Below are positions 1-13,400 of a stretch of 64,000 bases of DNA, in pieces. This DNA comes from Anastatus disparis (Eukaryota; Arthropoda; Insecta; Hymenoptera; Eupelmidae), in NCBI GenBank assembly GCA_017163975.1, contig JAFFSR010000218.1, positions 10,481,501 through 10,545,500 of the forward strand, written 5' to 3'. The notes beneath the pieces were generated by a model. It did not search any database. It saw nothing but the letters and a program-made list of their open reading frames with translations, and was not told where the DNA came from. Position numbers and translations under genes: made by a program. The number at the start of each line of letters is the position of its first letter. The stretch's first letter is position 1.

Positions 1-2460
1 TAATGACCTTGGAAGAAAAAGGTAAAACTTTGTAAAACCAAAAAATAATCAATTATCATTTAATCACGTACATCAAAGTAAAAAACTTCAATTTTTCAAA
101 AAATCTATACATTTTCTAACTTTAACAAGAAAATAACTTTGTTTTTAATTCTAAAAGCATACTTTCAAGTCCCATCAGGATTCCAAAGATATAAAGAAGT
201 CATACGGTTTGTTAGCTCGTAGAAAGTAAAGCACGGATAACTAAGTCTAACTGGAAAAGTCTATAGCTTTTAGATCCTTTGCTTCTGCTCACAAATAAAC
301 TAATTATCAGTTGGAAGAAAAAATTAAGAGACTCGTCCTAGTATTAAGTTCGTAATTTCATGAAGCTCTAATGATGAAAAGATTCTTATTGTGTAACGTC
401 ATAAAATTGAAATATACTATTTTTTATATCAACGATGATAATAAGGTGGTTGAAATTAAACGATTCAAGGTATCTCATACGATATTCGAAGTTGCGGACA
501 GTTTGTGTCAAAATTTAAGGAAAATGTTAAATAATGATAGGCTTCAGTAAATTATTTTTTTAACCAAAAAATCTGTAAATTAAAAAAAGGATCAGGACCC
601 TTTGATAAAGCTGACTAAGCACAGCACCAGACTTATAAGATACCTTAGAGCTTATTTTGTTTGTAAGAAAAAAAATTTTGTAATATTTTATAACTGAGAA
701 ATTTTTTCTTTTCAAATGATTGGTATTAATAAATTAATATTAAAATAATAACATTCATTATTAAAACAAGTTCAGTATGAAAGCAACTTATGACTGTCAA
801 TCAATCATTTGGAATTTCATTGAAAAAATAAAATCTCTAAATACCGTACATACAAAAAGCAAACGTTTCAAAGAGATAAAAGTATAAATTTCATAACGCT
901 AATCTAAGGCAAAAAAGTTTTTATTTGTTTATCCACTATTAAAACGTTTTCTAATCTAATGAAAAAAAAATTCTTTTAATTGATGCAATCGAACACAAAG
1001 TTAGTCTCCGAGTGTTTAGTCTCTCGTAATAGAACGAATGCAACTGAAATACGACGTTTATAAACTCATTTAATTTGTCTGAGCCATTTCAGGAGTAAAG
1101 GTGCAATTTAGTTTACATGACTGGGCAATCAATAATTTAAAACTTTTATTTGTACGATCGAAACGTCCGAATAAGCGTATTAATTTAACTTTTAATTAAT
1201 AAACGTCCGAACGATTTTTAATAAGCTTTTTTTAAAGGCTAATATTTGAGCTAATAAAATTAAAGCTAATTGAACGAACGTGAATTTTTTTTTCTAAGCT
1301 GAATATTTTTAATTAAACAAGTGTAAAAATTAAAGATGTTTAACCCAATTAACATTTTCTTTCGACGATGTCATGTAAATAATTAAAAAAGAAGCAATTA
1401 TTCGATGATCAGCGTAACGATCTCTTAATTGTAATCTAATTAGTTTAATTTAAATTCATTGCAAATAAAATCTTTTCGACGCCCTATCAAACCGAGTTAA
1501 TTGTAAGCCTGCCCTATCGATTGCCTTTAGTGTTTCATTCTAAAAAAAAAGAAGAAAAGAAAAGGAGGCTAGCATTTCAATCACTTTGATCACATTACAA
1601 CGGCAACAACAGCCTGGATCTGGACGTGGATGAATTCTTTTTTTTTTCTCTATACTTTTACCCGTTGATTCATTGTTTTCTTTAAACTTTAAAGGGATAA
1701 CAAAATAGCATAATTTTTCGTCCCTCGCTGATTAATGCTCAACGATTTGTAATAACCCAATGCTGCACTGAGAGTTTCAAAATTAAAATTGGCCTCTATA
1801 TAAAAGCTTTTAATGGCCAACTAAACGTTCCAGCCTTGCTCCACGTATATATATATATATATATCTGTATAGCATCGAGGGCTTTAAATGAACGTATATA
1901 GGAGAGCCGTGATTAGTTCGTTCAATCACGAAGCCTACTTTTCTTTTTTTTTATTTTCTCATTTACAAGCTGGGGAAAATGATCTGATTAAAAGATGAGG
2001 GATATCGTTGCTGCGTGGAAATTTCAAGCTTTTAGTTTCATGATTTTAAAGAAAAGTAAAAAGGTGTTTGTCCATTAAGGGAAAAAAAAGATAAATTGAT
2101 TTGGCCTAAGCGGTTTTATGATTTTATTGTGTTTTGCTTATTTTTCTATTTGCAATTTAAATTAACACTGATAACAAAGTGGATTTGTAATAAACTAGTA
2201 AAAATGATCGACAAATAAGTTAGCATTGGCGAACAAAATTGTTTACACATTCTAAAAAATTGCAGCACGCATTACTTAAATACTAGAATTTATTAAACAG
2301 AACCAGTAGATTATTTTTTGGTGTAGATCTTTGAACGATTTGTTAGTAAAAATTAAATATAAATTATTTATTAATGATATAATAAAAGGAGAAGTTAAGG
2401 ATATTTTTTCGAGTAAAGGTAAGAAGAAATCAAAGGTAATTGCGAATTGAATTTTTTTTT
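1..2460. other. gene-free AT-rich stretch
   Basis: No convincing exon or RNA gene is visible. The stretch is AT-rich with long A and T runs. A short (TA)n run lies near 1848-1864, and the 11-mer AAACGTCCGAA appears twice about 40 bp apart (near 1161 and 1202). It may be upstream DNA or a first intron of the gene whose start codon is at 4399, since that exon has a splice acceptor on its 5' side. Confidence 0.5.
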
Positions 2461-2645
2461 TAACGTTGCTGTATTGCTATGCTATTTTTGCTGTGCTAAT
2501 CAGCAACGGAGCTCGTAAGTGTGTTTGTGAACAAAGCACATGCAACATACAGTGGTGCTTGTATAAATCGGTCGAGAGCGGGATTCGAACTCGGGACCTC
2601 GAGATTACGAATCCATCGTTCTACCGACTGAGCCACTGACGATCT
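2461..2645 (-). mobile_element. tRNA-derived SINE, copy A
   Basis: Read on the minus strand, the head holds an A box (TGGCTCAGTCGG) and a B box (GAGTTCGAATCCC). It is followed by the family tail (ATACAAGCACCACTGTATG... and CTTTGTTCACAAACAC) and ends CAGCAACGTTAAA. The tail stem here reads CGTTGCT / AGCAACG, where most copies read CGTCGCT / AGCGACG; both sides changed together. The anticodon-loop position reads CGT where other copies have CAT. It is not a functional tRNA because the T stem cannot pair. Confidence 0.9.
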
Positions 2646-4374
2646 CAAAATTTTCGAGTAAATTAACTTCTCAGTAGAAACTGTGATACTTTTTTTTTAA
2701 TTATTTTGTATATTATCATTGTATCAAAATGTTCGAAACAAAATCTATGATTTATGTGTGATTTTAGCATTTTATTATGATGCTTTGAAATTAAAATTTA
2801 TGCGTGTAAGCGTATATGTATTTCTTTATTTCAATTTTTACATAGAGATTTCCAGTGAGTTTATCTCGTTATAAAAACTAAATTTTGGATAGTCTGAAAT
2901 AAAATATACTTTTGTAGTAATATTTTTAAACTCATAAAACAAAAAAACTATTGCAATCCGTAATTTAAAAAAATTTTGATATGATTTAAATGTTTTTTTA
3001 GCAATGCATAATTTTCATTCGATTTATACTTTGAAAATATTACATTCGTATTGGAAAGTAAATATGTAAGAAAAATAAATAAATTATATGAGTGGCAATG
3101 AAAGCTCTTAAAATTTTTAGAAAATCCAACAATCATACTTAAATCAATTAATCTCTAAATTACAATTTATAAATTTTAATCTATCTGCTAAAACAGATAA
3201 TTTGAAAGAAGAATTAATAATTAATACTGCAAGTTACAGCAGAATAAAATTGTAATTCAATCTCACATTTCAGTTTGTTTAAATATTTACTAATAAACTT
3301 GGATTGTAAATATTATTAGAAGTGGGAGAGCTTCGTCATACCCTTAAACATCAATTTTATTAAAAATGACGTTGAACTCTTCAATTAAGACTTTTTTTTT
3401 AAACCAAATCCATTGCAGTTGGACAGTAATTTTCACAATAAATATCGATATTTTTCTAGAACAAATTACAATTTTTTTTTTCATTTCATGAAAGTCTCAA
3501 TAAAAACGGATTACTCGTTGATTTCAAATAGCAATAGCTTCGATGCTGAGAGCAAGCAAGTTTACATTTTCATGTTGCTCGATTTTAAATATCTACATTT
3601 ATAAAACTTTGCAAAAAATTTTCTTTTGTCATTCAACGAAAATAGTACTGATCCTATGCAGAGTAGTTTCAGATGTTTTATTTATGTGCAGATGAAAAAA
3701 ATGCTTTGTAAAAAAAAGAAAACAATTGGTTCTTTCATTATTTTGTAACGGACAGCACTTTAGGCAGACTTTGAAAACGATTTGAACTTACGTCCTACTT
3801 TTCGTAAGATAACGAATAATTTTTCTATTATTTTTTATTATTTTTTTAAATTAAAATTGTTTTCACCGTGCGGATAAATATACATGACAGATAAATTTTT
3901 AAAAGAAAATAAAATTATTCATGCTCTTGAAGCTAAATCGATATTGTACTATTAATATCTTGTTTATAAATCAATATTCATACTTATTTTATCCGTTTAT
4001 ATATTATGAATTTTTCATTATTACACCTAAATAGTCTTCTAGTTAAATATATTATTTTGTTTAGATTATTACATTGCTTATAATGTGTGCTGATCCAAGC
4101 AAATTGAGTATTAAAAGTAAATCTTATGGAGAAATTAGATGATTTTAAAAATTTTATGTGTTTGAAAATATAGAAATTAGTCACCATATATTTCTTTAAA
4201 AAACTCCTTAGTCAAAGATTTTTAGATTTACCTTAAAACACCTTAGAAAAAATTTGTTACATACCTTATGTAGTATAGGTTTCTTATCAGTATGATTCCC
4301 CAAATCAAAATGCAATGAAATATTATATCATTGAATTAACGGAAATTCAAAACATACACATCTTTATGTTACAG
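2646..4374. other. gene-free AT-rich stretch before first coding exon
   Basis: No supported gene. Short open frames here are AT-driven and lack splice signals or recognisable protein. The last 18 bases (tctttatgttacag) form the acceptor of the first coding exon, so this is probably the 3' part of a 5'UTR intron. Confidence 0.5.
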
Positions 4375-4488
4375 CGGTAAGAAGTAATAGAGAGGAAAAT
4401 GGCTTCGGGCTTCCCAAGCGTTCATCAGAGAAAGCTTGGACCAGCGCCGATCGCATCTTTCGAGGACCTCTCCGACGAAGTCGAGAAC
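4375..4488 (+). CDS. gene 1 coding exon 1 with 5'UTR part
   Basis: The acceptor ttatgttacag precedes 4375 and the donor gtaagt follows 4488. Translation starts at 4399 with MASGFPSVHQRKLGP and ends phase 0 after residue 30 (DEVEN). An in-frame TAA seven codons upstream of the ATG settles the start. The acceptor implies an upstream noncoding exon, not located here. Confidence 0.8.
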
Positions 4489-7400
4489 GTAAGTTTCGTC
4501 AACTTTTATCACTCGCACACATTGCCCTCAAACACACGGGCGCAAGCGCGCATATTCACACGTACACATGTACGCAAAACGGCCATACGTACACGCTGAC
4601 ATGTTCTATTCATTCGTATATATGCACATTATACGTCTTTCTTAGAAATACCTTACACTTGGAGTCTCATACGTACGTGGAAGAAAATGTATCTCACTCC
4701 GGATTAAAGGGGGAACAAAATCTTCACTGTGATATCTTGCATGAAAGTTTGATCCATTTTTTTTTCTTCTCTCGCTCTCTCAGACTTTTCTGATTTTTTA
4801 TTCAGCTGTAAAACTTGAACTTTTTCAAAGGATAATGCATATACATTCAGCTTTTTTTTCGAGGATAGAGATTGGAGGATCTTATCGCATTAAGTTGCTC
4901 CAATTTATTTTGAAAAATCTATACCAATTTTAAACTCGCACGCGAAATAAATCTATGAAGATTGGTGAGATTTTTAAAATTTCTTTTTGATACTTGGACG
5001 TGTTATTTTTAAATGAAATTAAGAAAAAAGTAGTCTTAGATTCAAAAATTAGTAATCTTAGATTAAAAATTATGTTCAAATGATTTCATTATTTACAATT
5101 TGTTGTCTTTGTAAGTCATATATTATCGAACTTGAATATTATGATGTAAATGGATCTGGTCAAAGTGGACTATTCCATATCTTATACGATCAGTTTTAGA
5201 TATTATTCTACGATTCTCATAACTTTGGACATAAATAAATTTAACTTTCATAACAATAATCATGAATTTTCCCTTTAAATTTCCAGTACTTTGCAGTCAG
5301 ATCAGATAACAAATACTTAATTTCAACTTTTTGATGAAAATAAAATTTTTATCTTGCTCAATTTTCAGAACAAAAAAAGTAAAATCAATTCTTGAAGATC
5401 GTTATTTTTAAAAATAAGCTATACACCGAAACTTGTTATAATTCTCCGCGATGATTGCGCGATTTTTATTCCAACGGGACTCGAAGTTTAACTCTAAAGA
5501 GTAAACTTTGTTTCTTTTTTTTGCTTAAAGTAATACAAACTGCGCGATGGTAAGGAAAAGTTCGATTGAAAACTTAAAGATATCGGATAAGAAGTTCCAA
5601 TTTTCTACTTTTGTACGTCTTTCCTTTTAAATCATACTAATTCAATTATTTTGTGTGGCTAATATTATACTAATCGAAATGATCGATTTCAGATGTATAA
5701 AACTGCTTGGATTATCCGATACACTCTTTGATTAATCATATATTTTGAGAGAACTTTATTTGAAAATTGTTCCATTTTATGAATTAAATGTTATCAATTT
5801 TGAAAAATATTAAAATAATAAATTAAAATGAAATTAATCATTGTAAATAAAATAAAATTGCAAACCAACAAATTGGGTTTAATTTATTTTAACCCCTTGA
5901 GTGCTGGTAACAAAGATCTTTGTATCTGTTTATATAACAAATTTTTATTCCCGGAATTCAAGGGGTTAATTATATGGTTTCTATAGTTTGAATGAAATTT
6001 CCAAAATTTCAATTAACTATAACGATAGAAATTTAATGATTAACTTTATCGAATTATCGATGCATGAAATTTGTTCTAATTTTATTTTAATTCTAATGAA
6101 ACTATTAACTTTGCGCTCGTAATCCATTGATAATACTACCAAAATTAGGTTAATGATATTTCAAATAGGTTTTTATGAAATTTTCAGTACATGCTATTTA
6201 AATAAGAAAAGCATAAATGTCCAGTTTCAGCATTAATATTCTTTGAATGAGATCGTTTGTTGAGTCATCTTTAAGTATTTTATTTTATTTTTCAATTTAT
6301 GAAACATAAATAAGAATTTGCAGTAATTCAAAACGTAATAAAAGGAAAAAATTTTGAAAAACTTTTAAGCTATCCTGAAAATTTTTTCCTCAAATTTATC
6401 TACCTAACTTTATCAAAAGTTAGGTGAATAAGCGGTGATAAATTGTACTCATAAAAAATTGATCGAGATAAATTGTTCTTATGGAAAAGCTTGTCCTTAC
6501 AAACTTTAAACCTTTAAATATTTCACTTTAAAAAATTCACATTATACAATCGATTAAACATTTAAAACTTAATTGAATATCAAATCAGTATTACAAATGT
6601 GAATTTATAAGTCTGATCGACAGGACAGTGTATACTTATTAACCTGATAATTTAAAATTAATGATTTCAAACATTAATTTTTGGTTTATTTTATTGTCAA
6701 ATATAAAAAAAAGAGACTTAATTAATATAACTGTTCGTATTAAACAAACATTAAGTTCAGTCTGTAACTCAACATTCTATACTCAGCACATGCTCTTCAA
6801 TGTGCTACCTATAAATAAACATAAAAAGAATCCACAGCACACGTGTTGACATTGAATATAAATAAAGAAGGCCTTTACACTCTCATTATATTTCCAATAA
6901 AAACACGGATAGAAAAAAATACGATAAAAGATATAATATACATAAATGTATATACATAAAATAAACAACGTATCGTAATAGCAGGGTGGTGAGGCGGTGG
7001 ATTCAGCAGGGCAACGAATGCCAGGTATCGTCGAAGTAATGACACCAGTAACGCCGGCAAGCTCGCTCAAAACACCGAGCACACCGCGCATCGATATCAG
7101 CAGGGCAAGCAGCTCGTCACACCACGAGGAGGACAGCAATTCCAGAGAATCTACGCCTGAGAAAGAATTGCTTGCAGGTGCGTATGTTCTTTTTCTTCTT
7201 TTTTCTTTGGTATATTTTTTCTCGAGAGGTTTTTATCGCGGTAAAATAATGCGCATATTTTGAGGCTCCGTTCTTGCATATTTTAAAATGTAAGTTGAAA
7301 ATTAAGTTTTTTTTTTAAAAAGTAAATGATCATTTAAATTCTTTAAAATGAATAATTTTAAAGTTAACGCTCACCGTATGTTGATAAATTCGAGTAAATT

Positions 7401-10400
7401 ATCTCTTATACTCTAGGACCAGTTGAGCACAAAAACTGATTTTTTATTTACTTATTTTTCGATTTTTGACTTTTCAATTTTTTAAAAATAAATACACTTT
7501 TTCAAGTGTAACTCAGTTTTATTTTATATTTTAACGCCAATTTATTTATGGACCAAAGATTATTATTTATTCATTTTTTTAGTTTTTTACTTCCTACTTA
7601 ATTGATCATCATTTATGTTTTACTTCACATACATATATAGCTTGAAAAAAAAAGTTTTCTTTAAAAAAATCGAGAATCGAAAGAATAAATGAAAATCAAT
7701 TTTCCGTACAATTGGTTCAAGAGCGTTGGTTGTTACTTTACTCTAATTATCCAAATAATTTATGTTTTACTTTTTTTTTTATTTTTACATGACAAAAAAA
7801 TGTTTTTACACGAATACATTTAAAACATCAGAGCTCGATATTATTAAAAGAGTTTTATTCTTTATTCTTTCAATACCATAAATACTTAATCGTACGATCT
7901 ATTTCTATGTTCTATTTCGTTGTCATATAACTGAAAATATAATATTTATCGTACGACCCACAGTATTTATCATATATATTCTGCAAAAGCGATTAAAAAT
8001 ATTTAATAAAAGCATAAAACAATGCATGAACTTATTTTGTTTTTATTTATTACTTGTGGTTCCGTCACTAAAAAACGTAATTTCATTCATATGAATAAAG
8101 AAATTACGAAATGAAATATGATACAATAAATTAATATTACATAAATGTTTAAAAAAACGTTCATTAAAAATTATCATATTTAGGTCGACGTTATGACAAA
8201 ACATTCTACATTATGAAATATTTATTAAAAAAGAAAAGAAACGTAAGGAAAAAATTTGTTAATTTTTCAAGATAATATAATCGACCATAATAATGTTTAC
8301 CACCAAAATCACCATAAATCTCGGTTATAAAATATTTAATTAACGTAACAAAATTTATCACTCGAAATATTCTTCCGTGGATTTATAATCGTCTTAAAAT
8401 CCGCCTCGACAAATAATAATTCAAACGAAAATTATTTCCATTTCTCCAGGTAACGCGCCGCCCGAGGGTTGCACGTTACAGCTCGGTTACAAAGAGGACG
8501 CTCAAGATTTACGCTCGTCGACGGAGGAGCTCGATCTGCAGGATCCGATACACGAGCAGGATTTGAAGCGCGATGCCAAGCGCGCCAGAAGAAGAGCCAA
8601 AGATTTGCACGACGGTACGCAATCGGAGCGCGGCATTAGCATTAAAGTACAAGCCGATCGCGAGAGAAAGGATAGCAATTGTAGCGAAATAATATTACTT
8701 AATATCAGCGGTAGAACGTCAAGATTGTCGTCAGTAGGTAGCCAAGGTTCCGGGGTCTCGGGTGGTGCATTGTCAGTTGTTTCTGCAACGTCGTCCAGGT
8801 GAGTTTTTTTTCAATGTTTTATTTATTTTTGTTTTATAAATGGTATATAAGATTTCAATATTAAAAAATTGTTTAACCCTTTCAGACGTAAATCTTTTCT
8901 TTCGATTTCCATCACGTGTATTTAAACTTAGGCTCGCAGTCTAAGACCGAAAACTGTCAACTTTAAACTTATTTATATGTTTATTCCTAAAATTTTGAAG
9001 TTGCTTTTGTACAATTTCAAAAAGCCCTAAAATTATTAGTGTACATAGTAATATACAGTGGGTCTGAAAGGGTTAATGACTTTAATGAAAATAGCGAATC
9101 AAATTTATCTGATGGAAGCAAATTATTTTCGACTTAAAAAAATAATTAGATGGCACTCATCTGCACCTTTTCATCGTTCATTGCAAAGATAATTAAGAAT
9201 ATTATAATATAAACTATTAAAAAACGAAAAAGATGCTTTGATATTATAAATAAACAATAAAATAGAATTTTAAAGGGCTGGCCAAAAAAGATTCAAAAAA
9301 TTTAAAACTTTAAAATAATAAAATGCATTAAGGTCCATTTCATGCTAAAATTAAAATAAAAAAGAACATCAGAAACAAAATTTAACAATTTTAAATTTTT
9401 TATTCAATAAAAATAAAAAGGGATGAAGCAAATGAAACTTTTTATTATAAAGCCAATCCATTTTATTGATCTAACTAAGGTATAGACAGCCGTTAAACTT
9501 TCTCAGATATTAAATTCTTAATAAACAATGATTGTTTTATGGTTATTTTCATTCAATTTTTTCTCATCGATCTCAAAGTATAGCCAATTTTAAATATCGG
9601 ATAACGACAGCTCACATAAATTTCGTTAAATTTTAAAAGAATATATTATTCAGATAATAATTTTGAAAGAGACACTTCAATTTAAGGATGAATTTGTAAA
9701 CAGAATTTTTGGAAACGCTCCAAAAACGGTGCAGCCAAGATTTTTATGCTTAAAATTGTATAATTTTGCTCGAAGCTAATTCAAAAATTTAAAGTTTAAT
9801 TTTTTTCCTTTTATTTTATATCATAGCAATTGTTAGAACTTTTAAAATTTAACGTTTTATTTGAAAAAAAGCTCTCGTCTCTTTGACATCTCTTTCTCCT
9901 TTATTTCCCGCATTAAAATTTAACGCTGCTTCTCATAAATGTAGAATAATTATAGATGTATCGATTTTCATCGATCCAATGCCAATTTTAATTATAAGGA
10001 CTTAAATCTCGTTAGCTTCAAGCTCGCGAATCATATATTTAACCTTTTAGGTATAAAAAAAAGAAGGAAAAAAGAGAGAAATATTTAAGCTTGATTAAAA
10101 CGTGACCTGGTAGTATTATTGCTTTTTTTCCTTTGTACGCTCAGTGCCGGTAAATTTTTATGTACTACCTTTGAAAGATGATAAATATTTGAGATGGAAA
10201 ATTTTTTGCGAAATAATAAAAGAAAATTTTTTGAACAATAAATTGCAATTACTGTTTTTTTTAGAGCTTTCTTTTCTTAAAGTTAATTTCTATTGGTTAA
10301 GTAAAAAAGGACAAAATAACGCTGAAAAATTTCTAACTAAACAGGAACTTTCTTTATCACTGTTGCGCTAGTAAAGTTTTTATTAATCTTTTTATGAAAC

Positions 10401-13400
10401 TTGTAAAAGCAATAGCAATTTCTTAAACAATCAACGTTTTGTAATTTTATGAACTTAAAGTTTTAAAACATAGTAGTAAATAATGTAGTTAATTAAAAAT
10501 TTCTATATCAATTGTTTTTAGTTTTATTTTTATAAAAATTAAAGCTATCTATTAAGGCTTAAGTTTATTTTAATGAAATTTTTAATTAAGGGGACAGTAC
10601 GCTATAAAACCTAAAAAAAATAATTTTTTTTAAATATTAAAATTTTATAGATCTATCAGGGATACATTGAAGAGTTCAAATAAACTTGAACAGTTTTTAT
10701 AATTAGTTTAAAAATGAGTCTCAATAATAGAAAATTTCTAAAAGGAAAATAAAATCATTTTGCTCTTTCGTACAGATCGCCAAGCCCCCACAAATGCCTG
10801 TTAGAAACTTCGTTTTGCGGTAGTGTGTCAACATTAGCGAACACGTTAATCGAGCCCTCGAAGCCCGAGACCGATGATTTAGCTAAAATATTATTACAAC
10901 GCGAGGAGGACTCGACAAAGGCAATGATACCCGATAGCGTGCGTGTGCCAATGGTCGGCGGTAATCTCAAACCAGATCCATTGGATATGCCGAGAAGACG
11001 TGGGCGCGAGGAGCGCAAGGAAATATTTAGGAGAGAAGTTGAAATTACTAAAAGGGTGCTCAAGAGAGTCAACATCGAGGTGTGTACATTATTTCAATGG
11101 TATTACTTGCCAGTGGCTTTGTTTAATAATGAGAAATGTAAGGCCGAATGTTTGCCGTGATGAGGGTATAAATGTATATGGATTGATATTATAACAACGG
11201 TTCAAGGGTCATGGGAGATCGAATTGATTTATAGAGTTAGTATTAGGTTTGTAGTACTGTTGGGATTTATTATTAAATGATAAAGCTGATGGTGGATTGA
11301 TTAGTTTATAAATTATTTACACAAAAACAAGTTCGCAAATTAATTTCATAACTTAAATATTTTTTCTTTATCCAAATTTTAGCGGAAAATTGAAGTATCT
11401 GTACGTATATTTGTTAGTTTACAATTTTACAAAAAATTTTGAGTTAAAATTGCTATTAAAATTCGGTTAATTATATAAGTTAAATCATTACACAATTCAA
11501 CTAAAAACAACACATTTACTTAATTTGATAGAAGGATTTATTTTTTGATGATTAAGTTAACATTAAATTGGTTAAATTTATGTTTGTCAAAAATTATATA
11601 AACATTAGTTTGCAATAAAATTCAATAGATGGTGCGTTTATGCGTACAAACACATGCATGGGTGCATAATACTTGCGTAATTGTACCAATAAATAATGAG
11701 TTTGGTATTTGTGGTTTTGATGTCATGATTACACCTCTGGCGTAATGCACATAAAAGCTTTCGATAATTCCAAATTATATATGAAGTTCGTGTTACAATG
11801 TCGCGACTCAAATCATCATTTTGCCTCTGGTATAATAACAATGATAGCATTGATGCATGTTTGTATTCTTCACTGTTCAATATATTGATGGGCATAATTA
11901 TTGTCAATACCCTGGTAGAAATGTGAGCATTAAAAATGGTGTGTATAAAAATTTGAGGTTATTAGTAATAAAAATGCCAAATAAATGGCCAATAAATGTT
12001 AAAAAAAGCGTTTCCATTTCTACTGGCCAAAAAATGTTAAAAAAAATGTTTCAATTTCCACCAGGGTAGAAATAATTTTTTATTGTAAAATAATATTTGA
12101 TATAATTGATTAAAAAAATTTTTAAACCTTTAATGACACTTGCCAAAATTTAATTACCAATATCTTTGTTTCAAAATTTTTTTTTATAAGTTTTTAAAGT
12201 TTTCTCTAAAAGAAGTATGTGAAAGACAAATTACATTATTTAAATATAAAAAAAATAGAATCCATAGAAAAAATAAAAAAATTAACATAATTTTCCATAA
12301 ATACTATAGGGTCTTTTTGACCCCCTTCTCCAGTGTCATTAAAGGGTTAAATATTAAAATTCCGTCAATATTTTCCTCAGGTGCCAATAATAAAGCTGCC
12401 GAAGGAGCCCGACGACGAGTCAACAAAAACAGCGACAGACATACAAAAGCCAGCGACGCTCGATTTGAACGACAGTCGTAAGCGTAGTCCAAGCACAACG
12501 TCAAGAAGCGGCCAAGCTATCGACACCCCCAAGCTTCAGAGGCATCAAAAAGTTCGTGATCTTGAAGGCTCAAGGACACCAAGCCCGTCTTCCGTATCAA
12601 GAAAGAGTAGCTTTGCTTCGATCTTCAAGGTATAAATAACATTTATCGAGATCAGCATTAATTATTATTATCGAATACGACGTTTTATTTTATATATTGC
12701 TATACTATGTCAATATTATATTAATATTATTCTTATATTTCACTTTTGCGCGATCTTTCTTATTCTAGTGGTTATGAATTTTATTTATCCGAAAAGAAAA
12801 TTTCTAGGGAAATTAAACGATGTCGTTTAAAGCTTGTGAAAAATTTTCGAGATTCATATTGAAAAATCGTCCGGTAAATTTATAGATAGTGTAAAATAAA
12901 CAAATGTAATAAATCTAGTAACGCATATCAATCACTTTGAATTTATAGATATTAAACATTAGATTATAAGATTTTTTATGAAAATCTACGAGAGAAACAT
13001 AGCCGATGATTTTTCGTATGAATTTAGCGGATATGATTTTTTTCAAACAGTTTATTTTTTTAACGGAGTCGTGCATGATTGTAGGTACATTTTGATAATG
13101 AAGATTTATTATTTCTATATTGATTATTTAAAAAGTTATTTCACGTTCAATAAAATTTTTAAATATAATATTTTGACATTATTAATGATTCCACTTTTCT
13201 AGTTATTTTCGTTTTTTATTAAAATTTACATAGAATCCATGCATGATATATTTGACTGAAAAATTTTTTTCTGGATAATAACTTTAACAGTCGTAAAATT
13301 TAAATGCGAATCTTTGTTTTATTGAAGCGAAAAGTTTGGATTTAAAAAAAGAATTTTGGAAATAAGTTGCTAAAAAAGTTTCATAGCTGATAATAAATGT

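Noticed and set aside
10593..10620. TTAAGGGGACAGTACGCTATA as a mobile-element end
   Set aside because: Looks like a terminus next to TTAA, but no matching inverted partner was found nearby.
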